A stretch of 6,279 nucleotides of DNA from Chloroflexota bacterium (GTDB lineage: Bacteria; Chloroflexota; Anaerolineae; 4572-78), in contig JAJRSQ010000114.1 of assembly GCA_024278725.1 (NCBI GenBank), positions 1 to 6,279 of the forward strand. The letters run 5' to 3'. The notes below the pieces were generated by a model that was given only the letters and a program-made list of their open reading frames with translations, made no database searches and was not told where the DNA came from. Made by a program: the position numbers and the translations under genes. The number at the start of each line of letters is the position of its first letter. Position 1 is the first letter of the stretch. Below are positions 6,256 through 6,279 of the stretch, piece by piece.

Positions 6256-6279
6256 TTTCCTGCGCAAAGTATTGTTTGT

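Larger units (their letters stand above)
5952..6279. other. Intergenic region upstream of dnaE
   Basis: These 328 bases contain no gene I can support. From left to right they hold the dnaE Shine-Dalgarno, a short inverted repeat, two candidate promoters, a more AT-rich stretch (about 6085-6220) with an 8-base direct repeat CCGGTTTT at 6140-6147 and 6200-6207, and the 30-bp palindrome. Frames open to the right edge exist on both strands but run straight through the palindrome and show no recognisable protein. I see no tRNA or terminator with a T-tract. Confidence 0.7.

Noticed and set aside
5989..6267. Minus-strand frame of 92 codons starting at a TTG upstream of dnaE
   Set aside because: It translates straight through the 30-bp palindrome and both candidate promoters, has a rare start, and has no recognisable sequence.
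6149..6279. Plus-strand frame starting at ATG 6149 and open to the right edge
   Set aside because: Only 43 codons are visible, it reads through the palindrome, its nearest AAGG is too far from the ATG, and the peptide resembles nothing I know.

Overview
The window holds two genes, both on the minus strand, and one upstream intergenic region. Reading in the direction of transcription (right to left): about 330 bases of non-coding leader and repeat DNA (6279 down to 5952), a complete dnaE gene for the replicative DNA polymerase III alpha subunit (5951-2274), a 71-base gap, and a soluble histidine kinase with three GAF sensor domains (from 2202, running off the left edge at base 1). The kinase frame is open over all 734 visible codons and breaks off just after the last ATP-binding motif. 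The long plus-strand open frames opposite both genes are antisense shadows.

The source looks like a moderately GC-rich bacterium, most plausibly Chloroflexota (Anaerolineae or a relative). This is inferred from the Thermus/Chloroflexi-like DnaE (complete PHP metal site, extra C-terminal domain after a proline-rich linker), from a multi-GAF cytoplasmic kinase with an unusual His-box (HELKIP), and from a perfect 30-bp palindrome of a GTAGGGGC...GCCCCTAC type that I associate with interspersed repeats in such genomes. No database search was possible, so the taxonomic call is tentative.

The DnaE polymerase has every catalytic element I looked for: PHP metal ligands, three catalytic Asp residues, HhH motifs, an internal beta-clamp-binding motif and an OB fold. 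It is probably the main chromosomal replicase, possibly with its own proofreading activity. Two candidate promoters, a strong Shine-Dalgarno and a small inverted repeat lie upstream of it. The kinase follows in the same direction, with its own plausible extended -10 promoter in the short gap, so it could be read both from dnaE and independently. I see no functional link between replication and the kinase beyond adjacency.

Nothing here is clearly a new biological system. The points most worth a second look are the Ile in place of the conserved Thr/Asn of the kinase His-box (predicted loss of phosphatase activity), the NKFDE-like signature in GAF2, the complete PHP site in DnaE, the perfect palindrome, and a short CPVCG-containing frame in the dnaE leader.
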